Shown piece by piece: positions 1-9,796 of a stretch of 64,000 nucleotides of DNA (the first letter of the stretch is position 1; every line of letters starts with the position of its first letter). Source of the DNA: REEB76 sp963774895 (GTDB lineage: Bacteria > Pseudomonadota > Gammaproteobacteria > Natronospirales > REEB76); NCBI GenBank assembly GCA_963774895.1, contig CAVZGN010000002.1:310001-374000 (forward strand), given 5' to 3'. The notes under the pieces are model-generated. The model made no database searches, was not told the origin of the DNA, and saw nothing but the letters and a program-made list of their open reading frames with translations. Made by a program: the position numbers and the translations under genes.

Positions 1-899
1 GTGTTGGAGATTACGATGCTGATCAGCCAGGCGACACTGCTCCACAGCATCCAGCGCAACCGCAAACGCTGCTCCGCATGCGCATGGCGATAGGATGCGA
101 ACAGCAGCATCACCGGGATTAGATAACTGGCACTCCAGAGGATGCCGGTCCAGGATAAGAAGCCCACCGGCCAGCCCAGCGTGACATACAGGATGTTACC
201 ACCCAAGCTGAATATTAACGCACCAGCAAGCAGGATCAGGATAAAACTGCCGAGATACCAGGCGCGTACCCGGGTTGTCAGCATCGGCCGGGCGATTGCA
301 TCAGCCATGATGTAGAAGCCCACGCGTGCGAAGAAATATATAAGGTTCGCCGAGACCACCACCGCAAGTCCCGCCACCCCATCGAGCGGGAAGACATCGG
401 CGGCCGCGACCACAATCGCAATGGTCCACAGCGCCATACCGGCCGCCGCGCGGTCGCGGCCACGCCACAGAGTCAGCAATGCCATAGTAGCTGCCAGCAT
501 CAGAAAAACGAAGTTGACCGATTGGATGAAGCGCATACCTGCCGCGGCGTTCATTGACAATGTGGTGATCGGGAGCGTGACAACCGCATCGCCCCGTTGG
601 ATTACGAAGTCATAAGTTTTTCCAGGCGGGAGGTTTCCCTGCAGGACACTGGCAATGGAGTTGATGGTGATGGCGATACGGGTCGCTCGAGGTTGGACCG
701 CGAGATCAATGCGGTCACCCGCCTGGATGCCCGCCGGCAACGGGATGCCATCGATCGGCTCGATCACGGCTGTGTGTATATTCCGTATGTTGATCTCGAT
801 GGGCAGTGCCGCAGGTCTGAAGTTCATGTAGCCGCCGTAAACGGCTGCCGCCACCACCAGCGCGGTAAGCAAGGACAAGAGCGTGTACTGACGACGCAT
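1..899 (-). CDS. PDZ-like multi-span membrane protein, C-terminus beyond window
   Basis: The frame opens at ATG 899 behind a GGGAGA ribosome site and stays open to base 1, so the 3' part lies outside the window. The visible part begins with a membrane segment (about residues 5-25). A small extracytoplasmic PDZ-like domain follows, with the motif AGIQAGDRIDL, and then a series of membrane spans. It is a clear paralogue of the next gene: the block RDRAAAGMALWTI and the WRLRWMLWSS-like stretch are shared almost exactly. By analogy the missing C-terminus should carry a GAF-like domain. The function is unknown; a membrane sensor is only inferred from the layout. Confidence 0.8.
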   Translation of the reverse strand, partial: MRRQYTLLSLLTALVVAAAVYGGYMNFRPAALPIEINIRNIHTAVIEPIDGIPLPAGIQAGDRIDLAVQPRATRIAITINSIASVLQGNLPPGKTYDFVIQRGDAVVTLPITTLSMNAAAGMRFIQSVNFVFLMLAATMALLTLWRGRDRAAAGMALWTIAIVVAAADVFPLDGVAGLAVVVSANLIYFFARVGFYIMADAIARPMLTTRVRAWYLGSFILILLAGALIFSLGGNILYVTLGWPVGFLSWTGILWSASYLIPVMLLFASYRHAHAEQRLRLRWMLWSSVAWLISIVISN

Positions 900-984
900 G
901 GTCATCTCCCGTTAATTCTGCAGTCCGCTTTGGCCGCGGAATCTGAGTCACTCAAGCATTGAGCAAAGTTTAAGTTAGGGTCAG

Positions 985-1000
985 TTTTCGAACCCGAAAA
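985..1000. repeat. Perfect short palindrome between the tandem membrane genes
   Basis: TTTTCG and CGAAAA form a perfect 6-bp inverted repeat around a 4-base loop, in the 142-base gap between the paralogous membrane-protein genes. Neither strand carries a following T run, so it is a poor terminator. It could be a protein-binding site or a weak attenuator for the downstream gene. Confidence 0.3.
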
Positions 1001-1041
1001 TATTTATTAATTCACGTTTGCCGATTCTCACGCGCGCAAGA

Positions 1042-2799
1042 TCACGTGCCCACCCACGCGGTCTGGAGTGACTGCGCCCGCGCTTTGGCGCTCTCGATAT
1101 CCAGTTGGCCACTGGCCACGGTGCGCACGAAGGCTTCGTTATCCCGGGCACGCAGGATGCGCCAGGCGGCGCCAACGTTACTGGCGACCTGGCTGATGAG
1201 CTCTTTCTCATCGGAGGCAAAGTGTTCACCCGGCCGGTTGGCGCACACCAGCACGCCGCGCACCACACCCAGGACGGTCATGGGAAACACACAGCCATCT
1301 GCACCCAACTTGCTGTTGAAGTCGGATAGATCCACCGCCTTCTGTTCCGCGCGCGCGGCCACCATGGCAGCGTCATCCGTATGCACATGCTGCGGGAACG
1401 CCTGCGTTTGTGTCTGGCGCACACAGGTGTAGCCGTCATCGGCCTGTTCGTAGAGCGCCACCGAGGGGCTGCGTGTATGCCGTTGGATCTCGGTCACCGC
1501 ATTGTCCAACAGGCTTTGGATGTGTTGTATGTGACCACAGTGCTTGGCAAAACTCCGCAGTGCCTTCTCCTCCAGGTACTTGGTCCTGAAGAACACACGT
1601 TCTACGATCCTATCCATGTAAGCGCGCACGCGCGTGAGCACGATGCCCAGTGACAGTGGCACCGCCACCTGCAGCAACAGGCTGGCGCTGGTGCCTAGGG
1701 CCGCGTGCTGTACCAGGCCGTTGACCGCTGCGAGTATGCCCACCACCAGCGCGGTGACCGCGCCGTATACCAGGGTGCGGTCCAGCAGTACCGACACGTC
1801 CACCACCCGGTGCCGCAGCACCGCATACAGAAAGCCCATGACGCCCAGCAATTGGGTGACGTCGGTAAATGCCACTGAAAATTGCAGACTCAGGATCGGC
1901 GTGTTGGATACCACGATGCCAACCAGCCAGATCACGCTGCTCCACAGCATCCAGCGCATGCGCAGCCGCCGCGCCGGAGCCGCATGTTGATAGGCGGTGA
2001 ACAACAGCAGGATCGGCACCAGATAACTGGCGGACCAGATAAGGCCCGCACGTGGCAGCAAGCCACCGGCCCAGCCCGTGAGCGCATACAGTATCGGGCC
2101 GCCGATGGAAACCAGCGCCGAACCCGCAACCAGGACCAGGATGAATATCACCAGATACAGCCTGCGCAACCTGGGGTTTAATATGGGACGTGCAATAGCG
2201 GCGGCCATGATATAAAAACCGATGCGTGCCAACAAAAAGCCGAAATTCGCGCCGGTTCCCGCGGCCAGGCCGGCCAGGCCATCCAGCGGAAAAATAAACG
2301 CGCCGCCAATCACATTGCCAATGGTCCACAGCGCCATGCCGGCAGCGGCACGATCATTTCCGCGCCACACGATCAGTAGCGACAACAGGGTCAGAATTAA
2401 TAACTGCAAGAAACTGATCCATTGGACCACTGGAATACCGGTTGCATCACCCAACTTTACCGCGGGCACCGGCACCGTGATCTGCGTATCACCCCGTTGG
2501 ATCACAAAGTCATAGGAGTGTCCCAATGGGAGCGTGGCTGACAGATAAGCAGACAGGGTATTGACCCCGATGACCTCGCGTGTCAGAAGCGGCTGGGCGG
2601 CAAGATCCATGCGGTCGCCGGACTGGATACCAGCCGGCAATGGGATACCGGCGATGGGTTGGATTACGGCCGTGTGCGTATCCTCGACATTGACCTGCAC
2701 CGGCAGGCCGGCAGTGTTGAACAGCATAAACCCGCTGAATATGAAGCTCGCCACGATGAAAGCCGTCAGCAGGGACAAAAGTGCGTAGTGCCGTTGCAT
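1042..2799 (-). CDS. PDZ-like / multi-span membrane / GAF-like sensor-type protein
   Basis: This 585-residue protein has an N-terminal anchor (about 7-25) and a PDZ-like extracytoplasmic domain (about 35-115, with AGIQSGDRMDL). About nine hydrophobic spans follow (about 125-395). A charged linker with RVFFRTKYLEEKALR leads to a cytoplasmic GAF-like domain (about 430-555). There is no histidine-kinase, GGDEF or HTH module, so any signal must pass to a partner. I place the start at ATG 2799 because GGAGAT precedes it; an upstream in-frame codon lacks such a site. The downstream gene is a tandem paralogue, 142 bases away on the same strand. The linker resembles the one before the GAF domain in some multi-span histidine kinases; the role is otherwise unknown. 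Confidence 0.8.
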   Translation of the reverse strand: MQRHYALLSLLTAFIVASFIFSGFMLFNTAGLPVQVNVEDTHTAVIQPIAGIPLPAGIQSGDRMDLAAQPLLTREVIGVNTLSAYLSATLPLGHSYDFVIQRGDTQITVPVPAVKLGDATGIPVVQWISFLQLLILTLLSLLIVWRGNDRAAAGMALWTIGNVIGGAFIFPLDGLAGLAAGTGANFGFLLARIGFYIMAAAIARPILNPRLRRLYLVIFILVLVAGSALVSIGGPILYALTGWAGGLLPRAGLIWSASYLVPILLLFTAYQHAAPARRLRMRWMLWSSVIWLVGIVVSNTPILSLQFSVAFTDVTQLLGVMGFLYAVLRHRVVDVSVLLDRTLVYGAVTALVVGILAAVNGLVQHAALGTSASLLLQVAVPLSLGIVLTRVRAYMDRIVERVFFRTKYLEEKALRSFAKHCGHIQHIQSLLDNAVTEIQRHTRSPSVALYEQADDGYTCVRQTQTQAFPQHVHTDDAAMVAARAEQKAVDLSDFNSKLGADGCVFPMTVLGVVRGVLVCANRPGEHFASDEKELISQVASNVGAAWRILRARDNEAFVRTVASGQLDIESAKARAQSLQTAWVGT

Positions 2800-2990
2800 G
2801 GATATCTCCGTTATCTCTCGATGCGTGACATTTAAAATAAACTCACAACTCATTCAGTATGCATGTAATCCAATGATCAAGTCAGCAAGGTCTTGTCTGG
2901 TATGGGCTATATCAGTAACCATCCCCGAATTCAGTGGACGCGATACACTATCGATCACTTCCCGACCGTCCCTATTCTGAGGAGTCTCGC

Positions 2991-5900
2991 ATGCTGCATC
3001 GTGTCGCCCGCAGGGCTGCCATCCTGTCTGCCACGTTGGTCTTGTCGGCCACCGCACTGGCGCCATCGGTGTCCGCCGCGGATGCAACCGGTCCGTATGC
3101 CGGGCTGGTGTGGCGCTCCATCGGGCCTTCCCGGGGCGGCCGGACGCTGGCGGTGGCCGGTGTGGCACAGCAACCCGATGTGTTCTATTTCGGTGCGGTG
3201 GTGGGCGGGGTGTGGAAGACCGAAGATGCCGGCGCTAGCTGGACGCCCATATTCGACAAGCAGCCGATCGCTTCCATCGGCGCCATCGCGGTCGCGCCCT
3301 CGGATCCCAATGTGATCTATGTGGGCAGCGGCGAGTCCGCGCTGCGCGAGGACATCTCTTTCGGTGACGGCGTATATAAATCCACTAATGCCGGCCAGAC
3401 CTGGCAACACCTCGGTCTGACAGACACACGCCATATCGGCAAGATCATTGTGGACCCGAACAATCCCGACATCGTGCTGGTGGCGGCGGTCGGCCATGCC
3501 TATGGGCCGAACGCGGAGCGCGGCGTGTTCCGTTCCACCGACGGCGGCCAGACCTGGAAGAAAGTGCTGTACCAGGATGAACACACCGGCGCGGTGGACC
3601 TGAGTTTCAGTCCCGATAACCCGCGCATCGTATATGCCGCCACCTGGCAGGTGCAGCGCAGTCCCTGGCATCTGGAAAGCGGCGGGCCGGGCAGCGGGCT
3701 GTACAAATCCACGGACGAGGGCCTGACCTGGAAACGGCTCGAGGGTCACGGTCTGCCGGCGGGCGTGTGGGGACGCCTCGGGGTATCCGCTGCCGGCAAC
3801 GATCGGGTGTATAGCGTGATCGATGCCAAGGACGGCGGCCTGTATCGTTCGGATGATGGCGGCGAAAACTGGGAACGTGTAAGCAGCGATGCGCGCCTCA
3901 CGGAACGTCCGTGGTATTTCAGCCGGGTGTACGCCGATCCCAGCAACCCCAACGTGGTGTACGTAGCCAATACCGGTTTCTACAAGTCCATCGATGCCGG
4001 CGCTACTTTTCATATGCTGCGTGCGCCGCATGGCGATAACCACGGGCTGTGGATCGATCTTGCCGATTCGACGCGCATGATCATCGGTAACGACGGCGGC
4101 GCCAGCATCAGCGTCAACGGCGGCGACACCTGGTCCACGCAACTCAATCAACCCACCGCCCAGTTCTACCATGTGGCCGTGGATGAGCGCTTCCCGTATT
4201 ACGTGTACGGCGCGCAACAGGACAACGAGAGCGTGGCGATCGCGAGCCGCAGCGATTACGGTTCCATAGATGCGCACGACTGGTATGTAGTGAGCGACAA
4301 CGAGTCCGGCTACGTGGTGCCCGACCCCACCGATCCGGAGACCGTGTATTCGGGTTCGTATTTCGGCATCCTCACCCGCTACAACCGGCATACCGGGCAG
4401 TTCCAGGATGTCTCACCCTGGCCGTTCGATGCCGACGGCCACCCCGCCGCCGAGATGCAATACCGCTTCACCTGGACCATGCCCCAGGTGTTCTCGCCAC
4501 AAGATCCGAAAGTCATGTACTTCGGTTCCCAATACCTGCTGCGTTCCGACGATGCCGGCATGAGCTGGACTGCCATCAGCCCCGATCTCACGCGTGACGA
4601 CAACAGCAAGCAGGGCGTCTCGGGCGGACCGGTGACTCTCGACGATGCCAGCGCTGAATACTACGACCTCATCTACAGCATTGCGCCTTCGCCGCTGGCG
4701 GCCGGACAGATCTGGGTGGGCACCGACGACGGCCTGATCCAGCTGACCCGCGACGGCGGCAAGCACTGGCAGAACGTCACCCCTAAAGGTATGCCGGCCT
4801 GGGCCAAGGTGAGCCTCATCGAAGCTTCGCATTTCGATGCCGGCACTGCCTATGTCGCGGTGGATGCCCACAAGCTGGATGATTTCCAGCCCTATATCTT
4901 CGTGACCCATGATTACGGCCGCAGCTGGATGCGCGCCGACCAGGGCATCAGCGCGCCGGCATTCGTGCGCGCAGTGCGTGAAGACCCGGTGCAGAAGGGA
5001 CTGTTATACGCCGGCACCGAGACCGGCGTGTACGTGTCGTTCGACGGCGGCAGGAACTGGCGCTCGCTGCAGCTGAATCTGCCGGTGACCTCGATGCGGG
5101 ATCTGGTGGTGAAGGACGGCGATCTGGTGGTCGCCACCCACGGTCGCGGCTTCTGGATACTGGACGACATCCTGCCGCTGCGCGAGATCGCTGCCGGCGT
5201 CAACCCGGACTCGGATCATCTGTATGCCACGCGCACCGCCGTGCGCCTGCATTCTGTGGATGACGGCAGTCTGCCGTACGAATCCGTCGGCGAGAACCCG
5301 CCCGCTGGCGCCACCCTGTATTACTCACTGGCAACGAATACGAAAACCGAGGTGTTGGTCGAAATCAGCGATGCCACCGGCAAAGTCATCCGGACGTTCT
5401 CGAGCACACCGAAACCGGTGGAGAACGATCATCCGTTGGAATTCCCCACCGAAAAACACGAGCAGCCCGAACCGCTGGAAACCAGCCCCGGTCTGCACCG
5501 GCTAGCGTGGGACCTGAGGTACATGGCGCCGTCCGATATCCCGGGCGCCTATTACGACTCCGGCAGTCCGGTGTCGCCCATGGTGCTGCCGGGCACCTAC
5601 ACGGTGACGCTAAAGATCGGTGACAAAAATTTTTCACAACCACTGACGGTTATTACCGATCCGCGCGTGCAGGTCACGGCGGAGGCACTGCGGCAGCAGT
5701 TCGATCTGATGATGAAGCTCGACCAGGCCTTGGCTGAGGATCACGCGGCGGCCAACGCCATCCGCGGAGTCCGGGAACAGCTCGATAACCTGCAGCATCG
5801 TCTCGCCGGTCGCACCGATGCCCTAGGCGTCATCAGTGCTGCAAACGAACTGGATGCAAAACTTGTGGACTCGCTGGAAAACTTCTACCAATACCGCGCG

Positions 5901-6164
5901 CACGCCGAGGAGTCGCAACTCAACTATCCCACGCAGCTCAACAGCCAGCTGGCGTATCTAGAGGTGCTGGTGGATAGCGCTGACGGCGCGCCTACCGCCC
6001 AGCAACAGGCCATGTATGGGGTACTGCGCGCGAACCTGGATGCGGCGCTGGCTCGCTGGAAGACGTTGCGTGACAAAGACATCGCGGAGTTCAACGCCAG
6101 GATGCAGCAGGCGGGTATTGGTTATCTGACTGTGAGTAGCGCGTCATCCACTGGCGGCAGGTGA
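2991..6164 (+). CDS. Secreted VPS10/sortilin-type beta-propeller protein (paralogue 1)
   Basis: The 1057-residue product starts at ATG 2991 behind TGAGGAG and has a signal peptide ending near VSAADA (about residue 33). About eleven Asp-box (BNR) motifs of the form S-x-D-x-G-x-x-W follow, for example STDGGQTWKK, RSDDGGENWER and SFDGGRNWRS. This is the hallmark of stacked multi-blade propellers of the VPS10/sortilin and Ycf48-like class. The last 300 residues add a beta-sandwich-like part with HRLAWDLRY and a helical tail. Such proteins are often annotated as glycosyl hydrolase or sialidase, but no catalytic residues can be assigned here. It is divergent from the PDZ/GAF gene and has a close paralogue at 10327-13458. 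A periplasmic or surface location is inferred from the signal peptide. Confidence 0.9.
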   Translation: MLHRVARRAAILSATLVLSATALAPSVSAADATGPYAGLVWRSIGPSRGGRTLAVAGVAQQPDVFYFGAVVGGVWKTEDAGASWTPIFDKQPIASIGAIAVAPSDPNVIYVGSGESALREDISFGDGVYKSTNAGQTWQHLGLTDTRHIGKIIVDPNNPDIVLVAAVGHAYGPNAERGVFRSTDGGQTWKKVLYQDEHTGAVDLSFSPDNPRIVYAATWQVQRSPWHLESGGPGSGLYKSTDEGLTWKRLEGHGLPAGVWGRLGVSAAGNDRVYSVIDAKDGGLYRSDDGGENWERVSSDARLTERPWYFSRVYADPSNPNVVYVANTGFYKSIDAGATFHMLRAPHGDNHGLWIDLADSTRMIIGNDGGASISVNGGDTWSTQLNQPTAQFYHVAVDERFPYYVYGAQQDNESVAIASRSDYGSIDAHDWYVVSDNESGYVVPDPTDPETVYSGSYFGILTRYNRHTGQFQDVSPWPFDADGHPAAEMQYRFTWTMPQVFSPQDPKVMYFGSQYLLRSDDAGMSWTAISPDLTRDDNSKQGVSGGPVTLDDASAEYYDLIYSIAPSPLAAGQIWVGTDDGLIQLTRDGGKHWQNVTPKGMPAWAKVSLIEASHFDAGTAYVAVDAHKLDDFQPYIFVTHDYGRSWMRADQGISAPAFVRAVREDPVQKGLLYAGTETGVYVSFDGGRNWRSLQLNLPVTSMRDLVVKDGDLVVATHGRGFWILDDILPLREIAAGVNPDSDHLYATRTAVRLHSVDDGSLPYESVGENPPAGATLYYSLATNTKTEVLVEISDATGKVIRTFSSTPKPVENDHPLEFPTEKHEQPEPLETSPGLHRLAWDLRYMAPSDIPGAYYDSGSPVSPMVLPGTYTVTLKIGDKNFSQPLTVITDPRVQVTAEALRQQFDLMMKLDQALAEDHAAANAIRGVREQLDNLQHRLAGRTDALGVISAANELDAKLVDSLENFYQYRAHAEESQLNYPTQLNSQLAYLEVLVDSADGAPTAQQQAMYGVLRANLDAALARWKTLRDKDIAEFNARMQQAGIGYLTVSSASSTGGR

Positions 6165-6176
6165 CGCCAAGCTTCC

Positions 6177-7181
6177 GTGGCAAAGCCAAACCCGTATTAC
6201 GACAGCCGCAAGCCGCATCACACGCTCACCGGCTTCCGCAATCTGGATGCGGATGTGCGCATCGGCGGCGATCTGCGGCGCTGGCGGCGAGAGCGCCGCG
6301 CCGCCGGTCTGCCGAGACCGCCCGCGGAAGGCTATGACGCCTTCGCCCAGCGCTGGCGGGTACCTCCGGATTTTATGTTGGGTGCGTCGGCTGCGTCACA
6401 ACCCGCCGTGTGGTGGCTCGGTCATGCCACCGTGTTGGTGCGCGTGAACGGCCTGCACATTATCACCGACCCGCATCTGAATCATCGCGCCTCACCGCTT
6501 CCATTTTTAGGTCCGGTGCGGAAAGTGGCGGCGCCGGCGAGCGCACACCAACTGCCGAAAGTCGACGTGATGTTGGTATCTCACAGTCATTACGATCATC
6601 TGGATGTGAAGACTGTTAGGCAACTGCTACGGGCCAATCCAGCCATCCGATTTTTCGTCCCGCTAGGTCTCGCGCCCTGGTTCAGGGCTCACGGCGTCTC
6701 GAGCGTACAGGAACTGGACTGGTGGGACCGGCGCGAGTATCGGGAACTGGAGATCCATTGCGTGCCGGCACAGCACTGGAGCGCACGCACGCTATTCGAC
6801 CGCAACCGCACCCTGTGGTGCGGCTGGCTGGTGCGCGCACCCGGATTCAGCTTTTATTTTTCCGGGGATACCGGCTACACGCCGCATCTCGCCGAGATCG
6901 CCGCACGTTTGGGTCCGCCAAACTTTGCTGCATTGCCCATCGGCGCTTACGAGCCGCGCTGGTTCATGCGCGGCCAGCATGTAAGTCCCGAGGAAGCGGT
7001 GCGCCTGCATCGCGAACTCTGCATCCGCCAGTCGCTGGCGATTCACTGGGGTACATTTGAGTTGGCGGACGATAGCCTCGACGATCCCTTGAGTGCGCTC
7101 GCGCACTCGTTGGCCGAACAGGAGGTGCGGGAAAGCGAATTCTGGGTCCTGCGGCAGGGAGAGTCGCGGCTTATTGCGTGA
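6177..7181 (+). CDS. Metallo-beta-lactamase-fold hydrolase, NAPE-PLD/UlaG-like
   Basis: This 334-residue protein uses GTG 6177, 12 bases after the propeller gene, and is probably co-transcribed with it. The metal-binding motif HSHYDHLD (about residues 139-146), an upstream WLGHAT, a later GDTGYTPH and a C-terminal IHWGTF match the NAPE-PLD/RomA branch of the metallo-beta-lactamase superfamily. Such enzymes are two-metal hydrolases, often acting on phosphodiesters or lactones. The sequence does not show the substrate. No signal peptide is visible, so it is probably cytoplasmic. Confidence 0.88.
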   Translation: MAKPNPYYDSRKPHHTLTGFRNLDADVRIGGDLRRWRRERRAAGLPRPPAEGYDAFAQRWRVPPDFMLGASAASQPAVWWLGHATVLVRVNGLHIITDPHLNHRASPLPFLGPVRKVAAPASAHQLPKVDVMLVSHSHYDHLDVKTVRQLLRANPAIRFFVPLGLAPWFRAHGVSSVQELDWWDRREYRELEIHCVPAQHWSARTLFDRNRTLWCGWLVRAPGFSFYFSGDTGYTPHLAEIAARLGPPNFAALPIGAYEPRWFMRGQHVSPEEAVRLHRELCIRQSLAIHWGTFELADDSLDDPLSALAHSLAEQEVRESEFWVLRQGESRLIA

Positions 7182-7233
7182 TAACCGGGATATAGTGTTT
7201 TCAGGTTTGTATGCCAAAAAACTGAAGAATTTT

Positions 7234-8601
7234 ATGCCAACCGTCGCCAACCATCTGGATGAAGCCTCGATCGGAAAGGTGCACCGGCGTTCCGCCTGGG
7301 CCGCGGGGCTGGGAATCTTTCTCGACGGCTACGACATCTCCATCATCGCCATCGCACTGATCCTGCTAAAGCCGCAATGGCATCTGGGCCCATTGCAGAC
7401 CGGGTTGCTGGGCGGTGCGGCGCTGGCCGGCGCTTTTACCGGCAGCCTGTTGGGTGGGCCGCTGGCGGACCGCTTCGGCCGCAAGGCGATCTATCTACTG
7501 GACATGGCCACCTTCCTGATCGCGGCGCTGGCCTCGGGATTCGCCTGGGATCTCACCTCACTGGTCGCGCTGCGTTTCGTGCTGGGCTTGGGCGTGGGCG
7601 CTGATTACCCCTTGTCGGCTACCTATCTCATCGAATTCCTGCCACGCGCGCGCCGCGGCCGTATCACCGTGTGGGTGTTCGCTCTGTGGATGGGCGGTGC
7701 CGCGGTCTCGAGTGCCGTGGGCTTGGCGTTGCTGCCGCTGGGTGAACATGCCTGGCGCTACATGCTGGCCTCGGGCGCCATCCCAGCACTCGGCATCCTG
7801 TGGCTGCGGAACAATCTGCCGGAATCGCCGCGCTGGTATCTGCGCCGCGGCCGCATTAAAGAAGCGGTGGCAGTGCTCGCACAACTGGTGCCAGCGCTCG
7901 GTGACAACGAACGCCGTGACTTGATCGCAGCGGAGCAGCAACACCAGCAAACACCCCTCGCCACCTGGCTGGAATTATTCTCGCCGGCTTATATAAGACG
8001 CACGCTGTTCGTTACCCTGCCCTGGTTTCTGTTCGACATCATGGGTTACAGCTTCGGCATCTACGCACCATTGCTGTTGTTAGGGCTGGGATTGCACGGC
8101 AATGTGCAGTCGGTGATCGGCAACACACTGCTGGATGTGGTGGCGATCATCGGCACCGCGTTGCTGGCCGTTAGCATCGAACGCGTCGGCCGGTTGCGCA
8201 CGCAGATCTGGGGTTTCGTGGGCTCGGTGATCGGCTTGCTGCTGGTGTGGGTGTTCGCCTTGCACGGTCCACCGCCGTTGGCAGCGCTGGTGGTGGGGCT
8301 CTTGTTGTGGCAGGTAGCCATCAGTTACGGCCCAGCTAACACCTGCTGGATATTTCCGGTGGAACTCTATCCCACGGAATTACGCGCTTCGGCCCACGGT
8401 CTGGCCACCGCCGTGTCCCGGGTGGGTGCATTGATAGCGGTATTTTTATTGCCACTGGCACAGGAACGCCTCGGTGAGGCCTGGCTGATGTTGGTATTCG
8501 CGGCCACCGGCATCGCCGGTGCTGTGCTGTCTGCGTGGCTGGGTGAAGAAACGGCGCAGAAACCGCTGTTGCAGGAAGCAGCGGCTTCCAGCACACATTA
8601 A
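7234..8601 (+). CDS. MFS transporter, sugar-porter-like
   Basis: The protein has 455 residues and twelve predicted membrane spans. The MFS signature DRFGRK lies between spans 2 and 3, and PESPRWYLRRGR follows span 6, as in the sugar/metabolite-H+ porter branch. ATG 7234 is preferred because it opens just before the first amphipathic segment, and longer in-frame reading would overlap the hydrolase gene. The central cytoplasmic loop is about 60 residues. The substrate cannot be told from sequence. It lies between the hydrolase and the convergent arsenic operon, with no sign that it belongs to the latter. Confidence 0.88.
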   Translation: MPTVANHLDEASIGKVHRRSAWAAGLGIFLDGYDISIIAIALILLKPQWHLGPLQTGLLGGAALAGAFTGSLLGGPLADRFGRKAIYLLDMATFLIAALASGFAWDLTSLVALRFVLGLGVGADYPLSATYLIEFLPRARRGRITVWVFALWMGGAAVSSAVGLALLPLGEHAWRYMLASGAIPALGILWLRNNLPESPRWYLRRGRIKEAVAVLAQLVPALGDNERRDLIAAEQQHQQTPLATWLELFSPAYIRRTLFVTLPWFLFDIMGYSFGIYAPLLLLGLGLHGNVQSVIGNTLLDVVAIIGTALLAVSIERVGRLRTQIWGFVGSVIGLLLVWVFALHGPPPLAALVVGLLLWQVAISYGPANTCWIFPVELYPTELRASAHGLATAVSRVGALIAVFLLPLAQERLGEAWLMLVFAATGIAGAVLSAWLGEETAQKPLLQEAAASSTH

Positions 8602-8636
8602 ATCCGAGATTCTTGCCTCAACAATTCGAATCGGAT

Positions 8637-9293
8637 TCAACCCGGCACGTGCGCCGTTGTACGCCACAGATAAACCAGAAACAGTAGAGCACCGACGCAC
8701 TCGGCGGCCACAAACGCCGGCAAGTTGGCCGGGTTGATGCCGGTAAAGCTGTCGGTGAAAGTGCGCGCCAGTGCCACCGCTGGATTGGCAAACGAAGTTG
8801 AGGAGGTGAACCAGTAAGCCGCCGCGATGTAGCAACCCACCACGGCCGGCACTGCGTCCGGGCGTTTGCTGGAGGTGTGATGGATCACCAGCAGCAGCCC
8901 GAAGGTGGCGATCAGTTCCGACCAGGCAAGCGCCAACCCAGGGCGTGGTTTACTGGCCACTTCCAGGATCGGTATGCCGAACATGGCATGGGTGGCAAAC
9001 ACGCCGAGGATGGCGCCGGCAAATTGTGCGACCACATAACCTGGCAGTGCCTTCCAGGACAAATCGCCGCGCACGCACATCAAAAGACTCACCAGCGGAT
9101 TGAAATGCGCACCTGAGATCGGAGCGAGAGCGGCGATCAGCGCCAGCAGTCCGGCGCCGGTGGCGGTGGAGTTCACCAGAAGTATCAGCGCCTGGTTACC
9201 GCCGGCCAGGCGCTCACCCATAATGCCGGAGCCGACCACCACAGCGAGCAGAAATGCCGTACCTAGTACTTCGGTGAAAATTTTTTCACCCAT
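8637..9293 (-). CDS. aqpS: Aquaglyceroporin-type channel of the arsenic operon
   Basis: A 218-residue MIP-family channel. It has six membrane spans and two half-helices, with NPL at about 65-67 (in HFNPLVS) and NPA at about 170-172 (in FANPAVALART), including the conserved Arg after the second motif. It is the last gene of arsR-arsC-aqpS, starting 2 bases after arsC. In Sinorhizobium meliloti the same gene set detoxifies arsenate: ArsC makes arsenite, which leaves the cell through AqpS down its gradient. No ArsB or Acr3 pump gene is visible, which fits that route. The NPL variant is common in this subfamily. Confidence 0.88.
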   Translation of the reverse strand: MGEKIFTEVLGTAFLLAVVVGSGIMGERLAGGNQALILLVNSTATGAGLLALIAALAPISGAHFNPLVSLLMCVRGDLSWKALPGYVVAQFAGAILGVFATHAMFGIPILEVASKPRPGLALAWSELIATFGLLLVIHHTSSKRPDAVPAVVGCYIAAAYWFTSSTSFANPAVALARTFTDSFTGINPANLPAFVAAECVGALLFLVYLWRTTAHVPG

Positions 9294-9295
9294 GT

Positions 9296-9796
9296 TTATT
9301 TTTTACCAATATTTTTCAAATGCTTCTCAAGGCTGAGCTTGTCGAGTTTATCCAACGACAGGCAGGCGAACAGTTCGATACGCCGGCTGAGTACCATCAA
9401 CGCATCCCGGAAAGCGCGGCGCTGCTGCTCCTTGGTGCCTTTAACTGCGGCTGGGTCCGGCACGCCCCAATGGGCGGTCATGGGCTGGCCCGGCCAATAA
9501 GGGCAAGGCTCCTTGGCGGCTTGATCACAGACGGTGAACACAAAGTCCATCTGGGGTGCGCCGGGTGCAGCGAATTCATCCCAGCTCTTACTGTACAGAC
9601 CGGCAATTGGAATGCGGCTCTTTTGCAGCAGTTCCAGCGCCATCGGATGCACTTGGCCTTTCGGATGACTGCCGGCGCTATACGCCTTGAAGCGTCCGCG
9701 ATTCTCGGCGGTGTTGTTCAGGAAGGCTTCCGCCAGGACTGAACGTGCTGAGTTCCCAGTGCACAGGAACAGGACGTTATAGGGTTTGTCAGCCAT
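9296..9796 (-). CDS. arsC: Arsenate reductase, low-molecular-weight phosphatase fold
   Basis: This 166-residue cytoplasmic enzyme reduces arsenate to arsenite. The active-site loop LFLCTGNSARS puts the nucleophile at Cys12, and Cys90 and Cys98 (VCDQAAKEPC) are the expected cysteines of a disulfide cascade. Thioredoxin or a similar thiol carrier should reduce it. I chose ATG 9796, which overlaps the arsR stop by 8 bases; a longer frame to 9835 would overlap arsR by about 47. The fold and motif order separate it from the glutaredoxin-dependent E. coli ArsC. Confidence 0.92.
   Translation of the reverse strand: MADKPYNVLFLCTGNSARSVLAEAFLNNTAENRGRFKAYSAGSHPKGQVHPMALELLQKSRIPIAGLYSKSWDEFAAPGAPQMDFVFTVCDQAAKEPCPYWPGQPMTAHWGVPDPAAVKGTKEQQRRAFRDALMVLSRRIELFACLSLDKLDKLSLEKHLKNIGKK

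Noticed and set aside
2955..4391. Long open frame (478 codons) on the minus strand inside the first propeller gene
   Set aside because: It mirrors the codon structure of the strong plus-strand gene, has no ribosome site or recognisable domain, and is a normal GC-rich antisense shadow.
3200..5100. Regularly spaced similar DNA blocks in the propeller genes as a possible repeat array
   Set aside because: They encode Asp-box propeller blades and diverge in sequence and spacing; not CRISPR and not a DNA-level tandem repeat.
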